Program-made: the position numbers and the translations under genes
The notes under the pieces: generated by a model
Database searches by the model: none
Seen by the model: the letters and a program-made list of their open reading frames with translations, nothing else
Told to the model about the DNA's origin: nothing
Shown: positions 45,403 through 57,528 of the stretch, piece by piece
Layout of the letters: each line of letters opens with the position of its first letter
Position numbering within the stretch: position 1 is the first letter of the stretch
Source: Anagrus nilaparvatae
Lineage: Eukaryota > Arthropoda > Insecta > Hymenoptera > Mymaridae
Assembly (NCBI GenBank): GCA_022575985.1
Contig: JAKSXM010000014.1
Span: forward strand, 15,562,001-15,626,000
Direction: 5' to 3'
Length of the DNA stretch: 64,000 bases

Positions 45403-48045
45403 ATTTGACAGTGATGGAGAGAAATAAAGAGAAATAAGATTAGATGCTAAAAACAATAAGACGTGATTTGCTCTGTAAATAAAAAAAAGTATTTGCCATT
45501 GTAAAATAAATAATTAAGTAAATTTCTTTCTGATTATTAAACTCATTGGGTTTTAATTTAAATAAAAAGTTTTTTAAATATATTTAACGCTTAGTTTTCC
45601 AGATCAAAAAGTCAAAACTTTTGATTATTTAGAAAAAAAATTGTATTGTACAAGTACGGAAAGAATGTTTTTCAGTTTTGTTTTTACAAACAATTAACGT
45701 AATTACTAGTTTAATGCTAAAAAATAAACTCTTGTAGTTTCTATATAATCTAGAGTATTTCACCTGCTTATAAAGCTTTATTCCTATTTCTTTTTTTTTT
45801 ATTTCAAACTTTAGTTTAAAAATAACTATTTCAGATATATAAACTGCTCTCTAAACCTTTTTCTTTACCACCATCAAAAGAATTTAGTAGCTCGTTTAGT
45901 TAACAAAAATAAATTCAACAGACTAATTATAAATAAAAAGATTTTTTTTTTCATCTTAAATTAAACTGCAGTTTATTAAAAAATAAATAGATAAATTTTT
46001 TTACCTCAATTTTATTAAATTTATAAAAAATCTCAGGAGAATCATTATGAAAAAAAAATGAATCTCTTGATATATTGGTAGTTTTTTATTTCGTTGAGAA
46101 TTCATAATAATTTTTTTCTCATTTATACATTTAATTTTTTTGGGATATTACAAAAATAAACACATCAATCAAAAATTTTAGCAAAGAATTTTGAATATCA
46201 ATAATACATTTACTGGATTTCATTTAATAAAAAATTATTTTATTTTATTTTATTAGATTTTATTAGAATTTTAATTTTATCTTTATATTTAATTGCAATA
46301 ACATGTCAATATATATAATTATCTGTATGCTGAATTTTCCTCTATGAAAAATATTATAAATAAATAAATAAATAAATATAAAATCGCTTGATTCTGTTTA
46401 TAATATAGGGTAACTGTTTCAATTAGTGACCAAACTGTTCCTATTAATTGATTCAGTCACCCTATACATATTTTGCTTTTTCTTTTTAATGAGCTTCAAC
46501 TTTTTAAAGGCGATATTCGATCTATTGATTTTCCGATGCTCTGCAAAATTTTAGCTTAAAATTGACTAAATAATTTAACTATTTTATTAACTAATTCAAC
46601 AGATTTATTTGTTTGTCTAATCTTTTTTAACAGAGAGAAGTACTTGAAAAAAGCCACAAGATTAGGGGGAGCGAGGGCGAAAAAATGCACGTTTTTAGGG
46701 TGGGTTAAATGGACTTGGAACATTATCGGTTTAGGGATTTATTGAAATTTCGGTTCTAGGGTTAAAATATTGTGGGAAATGATATTTTGTATAAATTTTT
46801 TGTCATAAAGCCAGATTACTATACAAAAATTGGACCTGGTAAAGAAAAAAGGAAACACAAATATGTATTATTTTGATTTTATCACACTTTCCATTTTATA
46901 ATTTTATACAATCATGTTTACCTAATTTATAAAGTTTGGGTTATAACTCCATTTTTCTAAAAGCCCCTCCCTGTTTTCTTATTTCTCTCCTCAAGGGAAA
47001 CAAACTCTATGTTATTGCAAACATATTTTACGAATGAAAGATGTAAATTAAAATCTTAGTTATTAAATCACGTAGAAAAATCATTTTTTAAAATATTTTC
47101 CTAGAGCTAATAATTTGTAGAAAATTTATTCTCTACGATGATTCAAAAACGACATTTATTTTTCTCTTGATTTACGAAATTTTCTTCATTTCTCTTTGCA
47201 AATAAAACATAAACTGCATACTTATTAAATAAAAATTTCTTTCAACTCTCTGTATAATTTTATTACTCATTCTGTACTAGACATATTTCATTTTATTACC
47301 TTCATTTTTTCAACTTCCTTTGATTTTTATTCTCTTTTCTTTTCAATTTTATTTAGCGCTAAGGTAACTGCACTCTTAATATGTACTTGAAATTTTTTAA
47401 ATAATTATAAATAACGTTGGTTGAAGATTCTACCTGGAATTTTTTATAAACAACGACAGTCTTTGAATCCTTTTTTTAAATTTTTATTCATAGCTTTTTA
47501 CCTAGTTTCAAAATTTTCTCTCGCTCCCTCAAAAACTTTTTCTGAAGCAAAACTAAAGGATTTCGATGAAGTAAAAATAAAAGTAACATTTTTGTTCTGA
47601 AATTGTTGAAAATACAAAAATTAAGAAAAGGGTCATATTTTAAAGAAAATATTTTATTTATTTTTGTTAAAGTTTACAAACTAGAAAGAATAAAATAAAA
47701 TAAAAAAATAAGGAGGAAAAAAAGTTGTAACTTAACAGTTGATGGTTTATAATGGAAAGCGTAGATTTAGATTAAGTAAGTATTAGGTAGAAAAAAAAAC
47801 TCGTTATTATCATCAGGTTTTTTTACAATAAAAGCGGATAAAAGTTTAATAGAAAATGACGCAGAGGAAAATCCTTAAAAGATAAGATATTCTACATTTT
47901 TTTCACCAATGTCAAACAACAATGCATGTCTTGTTTAACATGATGAAATAGAAAAAAGTCACTATTTTTTACAATAACGGTACAGAAACGAACCATTGAT
48001 ATTAAATAGTCGAAATATAATTAGTCAACTTCGACTTGATTTTGA
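45403..48045. other. Gene-free stretch
   Basis: A+T-rich with (TAAA)n near 46357 and one G-rich repeat copy (46660-46770). No exon recognised. Confidence 0.4.
46660..46770 (+). repeat. G-rich dispersed repeat, copy 3
   Basis: AGGGGGAGCGAGGG, GGGTTAAATGGACTTGGAAC and TCGGTTTAGGGATTTA match the family in order. Confidence 0.5.
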
Positions 48046-48049
48046 TGAC

Positions 48050-48690
48050 AAAAAGATTTATTTTAATGCGTTATAAAAGTGCGTTAGGTAAAAAGTGGTT
48101 TTGTGCTTATAAAATTCCTTGGATTTTTTACCGAAAATTATGAAATTTGTTTTTTCTTTGTTTAAGTAAAAATTCAGAGATGCCCATGTTTCTACATTGC
48201 GTATTTCGCTTTGTAAAAGGGATATGCCAAGGTTATAGTCCTTCATGGGGACTTGAATATAGATTTGAAGGTCATCAGCGAATATTAGCCTTTTCGAATA
48301 AAGGATATGGGAACCTATATCATTAATATAAATTAGGAAAAGCAAGGGGCCTAAAACCGAGCCTTGGGGGACACAACTTATAACTGGTTCAACTGATGAA
48401 ATTATATCGTCTACTATGACTGATTGCGTTCTATTTGTAAGATAACTCGAGAACCAGTCTCCTGTGTCACCTGAGAAACGGAGGCTAGAAAGCTTTACAG
48501 TAAATGGGATACACGATCAAAGACTTTTGAGAAGTCTAACACTAGTTATTGTGAGGTTGCCATCGTGGTAGCCTCTGCATATGTCGTTAACAAGATTTGT
48601 CAAAAGGGCTTGGGTACTATGGAGTTTTTGAAAGCCTGATTGGAAGTTATCGAGTATTTTATATTGAAGTAGATATTCTGATATTAGATA
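48050..48690 (-). pseudogene. LINE reverse-transcriptase fragment
   Basis: Minus-strand translation shows non-LTR reverse-transcriptase motifs: QSGFQKLHSTQALL, a broken KAF.R region with a frameshift and stop, the PQGSVLGPLLFLIYINDI core and the catalytic FADDLQIY. It is cut at both ends and disrupted, so it is inactive. It shares long stretches with the element at 54440-56660. The clade (CR1, Jockey or relative) cannot be fixed from this piece. Confidence 0.85.
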
Positions 48691-48709
48691 AGATGGATAA
48701 AAGAGAGAA

Positions 48710-48860
48710 GGATAATTCTTAGCCCCTAAAACGAAATTATTCTAAGTTCCTAATCCCGCATCATTCTAAGTCCCATTCGATCTTCCCCCCGTACACATTT
48801 AATTCCCTCCATTTATTTTCAGATTTCCAGGGTACTCCCTCTCTATAAACATGTTCCATA
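48710..48860 (-). repeat. G-rich dispersed repeat, copy 4
   Basis: On the minus strand: a G-run, GAATGGGACTTAGAATGATG, GGAACTTAGAATAATTTCGT and TTTAGGGG. Best-preserved member of the family. Confidence 0.6.
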
Positions 48861-48869
48861 ATAACATTG

Positions 48870-50950
48870 CTGTTATAATAAGGATTGTACTGTACGTTAT
48901 ACTGTACTGTATGTTATAATAAGGATTCTCGCCCTTATTTACCCTTTGACCTCGAGGATGGGGTTTTCACGCTAGTTTAATACTCGTTTATTAAATCCAA
49001 ACTTACGTATTAAGGTTGAAGAAGTGCCATGTTGACATGACGTTTTGAGGTGGTATCGGGGTGGATAATTTCGCTTATGTTACGGCTCATACCCATAGCG
49101 GAATTTCTCGAACGATTACGCATAAAAAATAACAATAAATCAAGTTTTCTCAAATTTCCATTGAGTACAAGGTCTAACGATAATTTTAGAATTCTAGGTG
49201 GACACTAAATCACGTTACCATCCTTATTAAGGGATGCCCGTGTTATTAGTCATAAATACCTACGTTGCAACTTTAGGTGAGCGTTGGAATTTTAAATAAA
49301 TATTAACAAATAAATTTGTTATAACAATTTAAGCTAATATTGCTTCTGCTTATCGTAGAAACGTAATTTTTTTTTTAATTGTAGATAATTAATACTGGAT
49401 TATAGTTTTATAATTGACTCAACGTCCAAATATTGGTTTAATAACAGTATCAAAAAAACGAGTGCGTTTTTATAAAAAGAGTTCCAAAAAATAAACCTCA
49501 ATGTTATTATAGTGAGAAAAAAAAATTTGGTGGTCATTGCAGTAAATCAGATACATGATGTTGTCAAAAAAAATTTTCAGACTTTTTATTAAGCCATCCT
49601 CAAACTTTTATTGATAAATATTTTTTGAGAATATTCAAATTATTGCAAGTTTTTTTTGCGCTTTCCCTATCACTGGTTTCTATTCTATTTCTATTCTATA
49701 AAAAATGATGACTTTATTTTACTATAAGCATAATAATATTATAATAATATTATGTTAAAAAATCATGGACCAGGAACATAACGTTTTTTTATTACTTTTG
49801 CAGGTTTGTTTTTAATATGCAAAATATTTTCAATTACGTAGCTACGTTATTTTAATTTTAAAATGTTCAAAATATTTATGAGAATAAGTATGAGTTATTT
49901 CTATACTTCTTCGGAGCTTTCACCACAGCTTGTACGAGTTTTTCTGGTAAAATGACAAATATTTCAAGAGCTTTTGTATATACCCAAGTTGAAAGACGCA
50001 TTCATTATGAACATCGTATGGCATTGTCATTGTCAGAAATGCTATATTAATGCGTAATTATCAAAATTGATCATAAATAACACGTGCTTATGACTTATTT
50101 CTGCTCATGCATAGCTTGCTACGTTTCTAAGATAATAAATATTTACATTTATTTTTTTATTACTTAAAACTGTAACGTGAGAATATTTAATTTTATGTAA
50201 ACATATTTTTATGGCTAAAAAATGAAGATAATTTTTCAGATATTTTCCTTCTTATGAATAGAGTTAATGGGGCTCAGGAGAGATAAATATTCATCGTGAC
50301 TGCTTAAAAACTAACAAACTTTTCACCTATGTGAAGCTACATCATCTTATCTTTAATAATATTAAGTATTCGTGTAAATGTCTGCGTGTGCCTCCATGTT
50401 TACTGACGTCTTAGTGCAAACAGATAAAGAAGCTAAATTCCGGCTAAATTATTACCTGCATGCATAAAAACTTTCATTTTAACTTCTTTGCCTTTTTCTT
50501 TTCAAATCTTCTATATATTTTTTTATACTTATAGTCTCTTTTTTTAAAGCAATTTACCAAAATTAATTCATTATACTATAGGGGTTGAACACGTATAGTT
50601 CTCCAATTGAATTTTCGATTATTTATGTAGTTATTATAATATAAAGAGCTTGGAATTTTAAAGCTTGCACACCCGTAGCAATTAAATTAATCAAGAGCTT
50701 ATACAACGGATATTGTGCTTATGAATTTCGCCCCCAGGCATAAACTAGTTAGGGGTCTCTTTCTTTATAAAATTTTTAAAGACTTTCCGTAAAGACTCTC
50801 AAAGTATCTTAATAATTTGAATACTTTAATTCTGTAGCTGATGATAAAAACAAATAATCAAAATTTGGCTATTTACAGAAGATTATATTACGTTATTATG
50901 ATTATTATTATCACCAAAATTTCTAAACATTTCCTAGCTACTTATGCTTT
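48870..50950. other. Gene-free stretch
   Basis: Mostly unique-looking sequence, slightly less A+T-rich in 49860-50760, apart from the partial inverted-repeat element at 49510-49674. No ORF with coding character. Confidence 0.4.
49510..49674. mobile_element. Inverted-repeat element (hAT-like ends), copy 2, partial
   Basis: Matches the right half of 292-618: GCAGTAAATCAGAT, CAGACTTTTTATTAAGCCATC, CAAACTTTTATTGATAAATA and TTTTTTGCGCTTTCCCTATC ending ACTG. Confidence 0.6.
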
Positions 50951-50951
50951 T

Positions 50952-53514
50952 ATAGTGGAAGCAAATTAGCATTGAATAGTGATGTAAAAGGGAAGTGCAA
51001 TTTTTTTTTTTTCGTGTTTAATATACATATGTAAGAAGGAATCTGATTTCTTTTGTGTCCCGGAGGGTAACTTTGCCAGATATTGGGCAAAAACTACTTT
51101 TTTGCTAAATTTTAAGAAGTTTGCTATCGGATTTTGTCATATCTCTGGTTAAAATGGTCATAAAAAAAAAAAAAAAAATGGAAAATTTTCGTAACTAGAC
51201 AGAGAATGGAACTAATTGGGTGAGGTTACTATTAAAATATATCCTAACCTCCAAAAATCCAATTTTGTCCAATTTTTTATTTTTTTTTAATAACTTGGGC
51301 AAAAATAATCAGATTTTTATGAAAATCTCAGGAAATATGTATTTTAATAACGGGACCATGAGGTTAAATTTTTGTGAAAAAATTTTTTTTTGCCAAAAAT
51401 CAAATTTTTCCGCAAAAATTGAGCAATTTTGAAATTAGCGCCATTTTATGCAAAAACATGCTAGGGTAAATTTTTTTTTTTTAAAGTTCTTTTTTTTTAT
51501 GTACTTTAACCTCAGTACGCGTAAGTATTTGTTAGCTCAATTAAAATGCCCATTTTAGGAGCAAGAATGAAAAATTCCCTATTAATTTTTAAATTTTTAA
51601 AATTTTTGCCGTATTTGGTGTAATTTGCGGAATTTTTTGTGCTGTTTCTTACGTATTTTATACAAAATTTAACTTTTACTTTTATTTAGCCATAATATTT
51701 TTCTTAAAATTTGGCCTAACCTCAAAAATAACGTTTTTTTGGGTCCTGTCGTCAGGCATGCTATTTAATGCCATAAAAGCTCCATGGGAAAAAAATGGCT
51801 GGAATTTATGTTTTTTGACCCCCTAAACACGAATCCGAGGCCCGTTTTGCAAAATTCGTGGTCAATTATTTGTTATTAACAATTTATTGCAAAATTTTAT
51901 AACAATCTAAATGTTAAATATCCTGTAGCTAAAACAATTCAAAATTTTGATAAGTTCCTGATTTTATTATACATATTTTGACTCACTGAATCAAAATTTC
52001 TAATTTATAAGGTCGTATGATTAATTGTTTAAAAAATATTTAATTGTTAATAAATTGTTTAAACAATTTTTTCTTGAAAATTAAGTGTGAAACCTTTTTT
52101 TATGTATTTTTGACCCTCTGATCACGATTTTCAAGTTCTTTTTTGCAAAAACCTTACTTATAGTAATTGTTTAAACAATTTTATTTTGTTTATAAGTCAA
52201 AATTAGTATGTTGCTACGTAAAATTCGACAAAAACATGAATTCCGTAGCTTACAGTTTTCGTGACTTCGAAAAGTTATCACCAATTTTGAATAATTTTTA
52301 ATTGCTGTATCCGAATTTTTAATTTGCAATGTCGTAGGATTTAGTTAAGTTTTTTATAATTTATTTCAACAAAATTTTTTTGAAAATTACGTGTGACACC
52401 TTTATTTATGTATTTTTTGACCCTCTGATCACGATTTTCAGGTTCTTTGTTTTATAAATTGGAAATTCGAATTCAGTGAGTCAAAATATGTATAATAAAA
52501 TCAGGAACTTATCAAAATTTTGAATTGTTTTAGCTACAGGATATTTAACATTTAGATTGTTATAAAATTTTGCAATAAATTGTTAATAACAAATAATTGA
52601 CCACGAATTTTGCAAAACGGGCCTCGGATTCGTGTTTAGGGGGTCAAAAAACATAAATTCCAGCCATTTTTTTCCCATGGAGCTTTTATGGCATTAAATA
52701 GCATGCCTGACGACAGGACCCAAAAAAACGTTATTTTTGAGGTTAGGCCAAATTTTAAGAAAAATATTATGGCTAAATAAAAGTAAAAGTTAAATTTTGT
52801 ATAAAATACGTAAGAAACAGCACAAAAAATTCCGCAAATTACACCAAATACGGCAAAAATTTTAAAAATTTAAAAATTAATAGGGAATTTTTCATTCTTG
52901 CTCCTAAAATGGGCATTTTAATTGAGCTAACAAATACTTACGCGTACTGAGGTTAAAGTACATAAAAAAAAAGAACTTTAAAAAAAAAAAATTTACCCTA
53001 GCATGTTTTTGCATAAAATGGCGCTAATTTCAAAATTGCTCAATTTTTGCGGAAAAATTTGATTTTTGGCAAAAAAAAATTTTTTCACAAAAATTTAACC
53101 TCATGGTCCCGTCATTAAAATACATATTTCCTGAGATTTTCATAAAAATCTGATTATTTTTGCCCAAGTTATTAAAAAAAAATAAAAAATTGGACAAAAT
53201 TGGATTTTTGGAGGTTAGGATATATTTTAATAGTAACCTCACCCAATTAGTTCCATTCTCTGTCTAGTTACGAAAATTTTCCATTTTTTTTTTTATGACT
53301 ATTTTAACCAGAGATATGACAAAATCCGATAGCAAACTTCTTAAAATTTAGCAAAAAAGTAGTTTTTGCCATATATCTGGCAAAGTTACCCTCCGGGACA
53401 CATAAGAAATCAGATTCCCTCTTACATATGTATATTAAACACGAAAAAAAAAAATTGCACTTCCCTTTTACATCACTATTCAGTGATTTTTATGTCTAAT
53501 TCGCTTCCACTATT
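50952..53514. mobile_element. Giant inverted repeat (hairpin), about 2.56 kb
   Basis: Two arms of about 1.06 kb (50952-52010 and 52453-53514) are inverted copies around an axis at 52231, with only scattered differences: a 70-codon frame occurs on both strands with one residue changed. The roughly 440 bp spacer holds two inverted or direct copies of GACCCTCTGATCACGATTTT. Outer ends carry TAGTGATGTAAAAGGGAAGT. No transposase, so non-autonomous. A transcript through it would form a very long dsRNA. Confidence 0.85.
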
Positions 53515-53585
53515 AAGAATTAAACGAATTAAAAAATAGAAAAGAATAATTTTTGCCTCAAAGAACGGGGAGTTTGAAAAACTTA

Positions 53586-53608
53586 TTGATTGATTGATTG
53601 ATTGATTC
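53586..53608. repeat. (TTGA)n microsatellite
   Basis: About five and a half TTGA units just outside a palindromic element. Confidence 0.9.
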
Positions 53609-53667
53609 TTATATTTTTTATTTATACGAAATTTTACAAAAAATTGATTTACAAGATTTTATATATA

Positions 53668-54236
53668 CACTGTAAAAAGTAACTTCCTGAGATTAACAAA
53701 AAAAATTGAATTTTTTCGAAAAATTAGTAAATTTTCAAAAAAGTTTCTTAATTGTCGATAAAAATTGTAAATTTACTAAATTTAGTAGATTATCAAAAAA
53801 TTCGAGAATTCTCGATTTTTTTTTTTGAATTCGCAAGAAAAATTGATAATTTACCATTTTTTTCTCGAAAATTTTCAAAAAATAGTTGTAAATTTTCGAA
53901 AAATAGTTGTGAATTTACAACTTTTTTCGTAAAATTACAAAAAAAAATCGAGAATTTTCGAATTTTTCGATAATATACTAAATTTTGTAAATTTACGATT
54001 TTTATCGAATATTTACAAAATTTTTTGAAATTTCACTAATTTTTCGAAAAAATTCTATTTTTTTTATTAATCTAAGGGAGTTACTTTTTTATACTTTATC
54101 TTCTTTTTATAATACTCGAATTTTTTTTTTAATATACTAAATTTAGTAAATTTTTGATTTTTTTCGAATATTTACAAATTTTTTCGAAAATGTTCTAATT
54201 TTTTTGTTAATATAAGGAAGTTACTTTTTACGTTGT
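53668..54236. mobile_element. Palindromic CACTG element, copy 3, with duplicated right end
   Basis: Begins CACTGTAAAAAGTAACTTCC. A complete palindromic copy runs to about 54092, then a second right-end segment (TTTAGTAAATTT.., GGAAGTTACTTTTTACG) follows to 54236. The right end is therefore present twice. Confidence 0.65.
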
Positions 54237-54439
54237 ACATTTAATTGTGCGGGCATGTTATCTACAAAAATTTATATATAAAATTTATAAAAAATTAGAA
54301 AAAGGAATTTATATAATATTTAGTAAATTAACAGTAAAAAAAAAAGCAATACATTAATAATCGATAAAAGTATTTGATTAAAACTATAGCTAGATAAATT
54401 TAAGAGCTCTTTGGTTGTTTGGACTTGGGTTTTTTGATT

Positions 54440-56660
54440 ATTAACTAAGAAAAATTTGGTGCATTGTATTTGGGTTTAGCTTACAGGTATTAGGAGGTAA
54501 GAAAATTAGGTCAGGGACGGGGGCAGGGGGGAGTTATGGAAATATGTGGTGCTGTGAGAGAATTCTTTAGGAAAGGAGAGCGGAGGAGTCTTGTTGTAAA
54601 AGATGAAGGTAAATATTATGTTTAAAAGTGTCTAAGGAGGGTGTTCCAAAAGTTTAGCGTGTATACTAGAGAGAAATTGTTGTATTGGGGGGTTTTGGAG
54701 GTAGGGATTGAAAGATGGGGTCTTAAGTGAGGGTGAAGGTCTCTTTTAGGGATGTAGATGTTAATTTTTTCCTTCAGGTATGAGGGTAGCTGGATGTTTA
54801 GGACATTACATATATGAACTGCGCATAAGCATTTTTGGCGTAGCCTGACGTTTAGCCAACCTAATTTCAGTCTAGCAGGGAAGGTCCTATTGGGGAATTA
54901 AATATCAGATACATATCTGACTGCGGCATTTTGGAGTTTTTGAAGCCGATCATATTGATACGCTAGAAGCTTGCCCACTGGGAAAGCGCCATAGTCGAAG
55001 AGGAGCAAAATTAGGGAAGTGACTAAGCGTCTACGGAGCAAAGAGGAGATGAAGTTTTTGAAATATCTTAACCTGTAATTTAGGGATTTGATCATATGGT
55101 TGATTTGGGTGTTCTAACTCATATTTGAATCAAAGAAAAGACCAAGGTTTTTACGGATTTTGAAATGGGAATATGAATTTCACTGAAATAAAAGGTAGTT
55201 TAATAATGTAAAAGTATTTACTGTCGAAAATTATGAATTTGGTTTTTTCTTTATTGAAGTGAAAATTGTTTTATGAGGCCCAGAGTTCTATGTTTTTTTA
55301 AATCGCTTTGAAGGAGAGAAATGTCTAGATTGTAGTCTTTCTTTGGGATTTGGATGTAGATTAGGAGATCATCAGCGTAAAGTAATCTTTTAGCATAAGA
55401 AATATGGGAACCAATATCGTTCATAGATGAGAAATAGTAAGGGGCCCATTACTGTGCCTTGGGGGACACCGCTTTTTACTAGTTCTGCCGAGGGAGCTTA
55501 TTTCCTAGAATGACAGATTGAGTTCTATTTGAGAGGTAACTCGTGAACTAATATACTGTATTTTTGGATAAACCAATTAGCCAATAGATGTTCATGACAA
55601 ACTCTATCAAAAGCCTTTGAAAGGTCCAACATTAATAAGATGATGAGATTTCTATCATGATAACCTCTGCAGATATCCTCAACGAGGGTGGTTAATAAGG
55701 CTTGAGTGCTATATATTTTTTGTAAGCCAGATTGGAAACAGTCGAGGATTTTATGTTAGGCTAGATATTGTGAAAGTTGATTATGTAAGATTTTCTCGAA
55801 AATTTTTGATAATATTGATAGTAAAGAGATGGGGCGATAATCACTTAGGGAGGGAGGATTTGGTGTTTTGTTTACTGGTAATATGTGGCTGTGCTTCCAG
55901 GCAGTCGGAAATTTGTTTAAATTGATTTATTAAAAAAGAAAAATTTTAGATAATGCAGGAAGACAGAGTTTTAATACTTCTGAGGAAATGTCATCCAGGC
56001 CTTTGGACTTAGTTGAAAATTGCTTGAAGGCCCAATTTAAATTATCTTAAGTGATTTTTGAGAATTTGAAAGGGGGACGGTTCAAGTCTGTTGGAGGATT
56101 TATTGGGTGATGGGGCGGTGTTTTGAGCGGACAGAAAGTAACTTTTGTGCTCATTAGGGGAGATTCGGGGTGTTGAGATCATTGTTGGGCTAGTGAGACC
56201 TTAATGTTCTAGTTCATTCCAAATTATGACTGATGGATTATATGTGGACAATTTAATTGAGAAAAAATTTATTTTACTGATGAGATTTTTTCATTTAAAG
56301 AGTCTCTAAAATCTAGGTAGGCGACGAGGCGAGACTGAATGCGTTTACATTTGTATCTACGATAGAAATAGTCTAAGAGTCGAGATTCCTGTTTTATTTC
56401 GAGGGTTAATCATGAGAGTGATTTTTTTGGTGATTTTATAGGTTTTAAAGAGAGCTGTTGAGTCAAGAACGGAGGTAATGTTTTTAGCAGTGGTGTCCCA
56501 GATGTTGTCAATGTCAAGACTTCTGAAGGCAAAAGACCAGTCAAACTGGCGAAGGCGGATGGTAAATTCCTCTGGGTTGATGGATTTGATATTTTTAAAA
56601 GATAGGGTAGTTTCAGGAGAGTTAGGGGTGAAAATGTCTATGCTAACGTGGGTGAGGTAA
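54440..56660 (-). pseudogene. LINE (non-LTR retrotransposon), 5'-truncated and decayed
   Basis: Minus-strand translation gives, in order, a linker region (about 56660-56280) and reverse-transcriptase motifs: SLSDYRPISLLSILSKIFEK, FQSGLQKIYSTQALL, LDLSKAFDRV and GVPQGTVMGPLLFLIY. The thumb and 3' region follow, including ILLLFDYGAFPVG and LQKLQNAAVRYV, down to about 54440. Several stops and frameshifts interrupt it. No endonuclease domain seen. Same family as the 48 kb fragment, and a jockey/CR1-like group is likely. Confidence 0.88.
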
Positions 56661-56664
56661 TGAT

Positions 56665-57520
56665 TGTTTATAAATAGTTTTTTGTCAATTTATACATAAA
56701 AAATGGAATTTAGATTAAATGCGTAAGGCGATACCTTAAACGTCATCATTATAAACAAATATTTTATGTATTAATGCCAAATTAATGCTGATGCAACTCA
56801 ACGGTTTAAAAAGAAAAGTTTTTTGCTTATTAAAACATTTTAAAAATTTTTAGTTATTTTATATAAATAAAGGTTCCCTTTTAAAAATAATATGAAGATG
56901 TAATTAAAATAAAGTTTTAAAAAATTACATTATTATTGAAAAAATGTAAATAAATGAATCATATAATTAAAAGAAGTTTGTTTTTTTGTATTTTAATGAA
57001 GAAAAATGCATGGCTTAATTTATTAAAATAGCAGAAATCGAATTCGATAAAATCAACAAAAACTAATAATAATCGGAACATGCTAGGTAAGCCCCACCAA
57101 ATCAATATATTTCTTGCATCAATGGTTTGTTTCACGGGGAACGAACAAGTTAATAATTATAATTTCTACCCTTTCTATTGCTTATCATTCCTATAAAATC
57201 ACACTTATATAGCTTTGTTTTCCGGTTTTGTTTATGTACATTTTTTTTTTTAAATTGAAAAAATGAAACATTCCATCAAGCAGGAAGAACAGTAATCGAA
57301 ATATTTACAATTTTTTTTAGTGCGATTTGGTTCATTAAAACTTTTAATTTGATCAAAAAGATATATTCTTAATAGGATAGTCAGTCAAAACCATTGAATT
57401 AATTTTTTGCAACATTTCACCGAAGGTAATTAAAGGCTACTTATAAATACTAACTGCAGAAAAAACGTTGGTTGGAAATTTGGTCTGGGATACCAGAGTA
57501 AAAAATAGCTGGTAAATAGG
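56665..57520. other. Gene-free stretch
   Basis: A+T-rich, no recognised feature. Confidence 0.4.
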
Positions 57521-57528
57521 TAAGCGCC

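Noticed and set aside
51220..53242. Identical 70-codon frames on opposite strands
   Set aside because: They are the two arms of the giant hairpin. The translation is low-complexity and resembles no protein family I know.
50952..53514. 8-bp target duplication for the giant hairpin
   Set aside because: The bases outside the TAGTGATG motif (GCATTGAA and TTCAGTGA) are inverted relatives, part of the palindrome, not a direct duplication.
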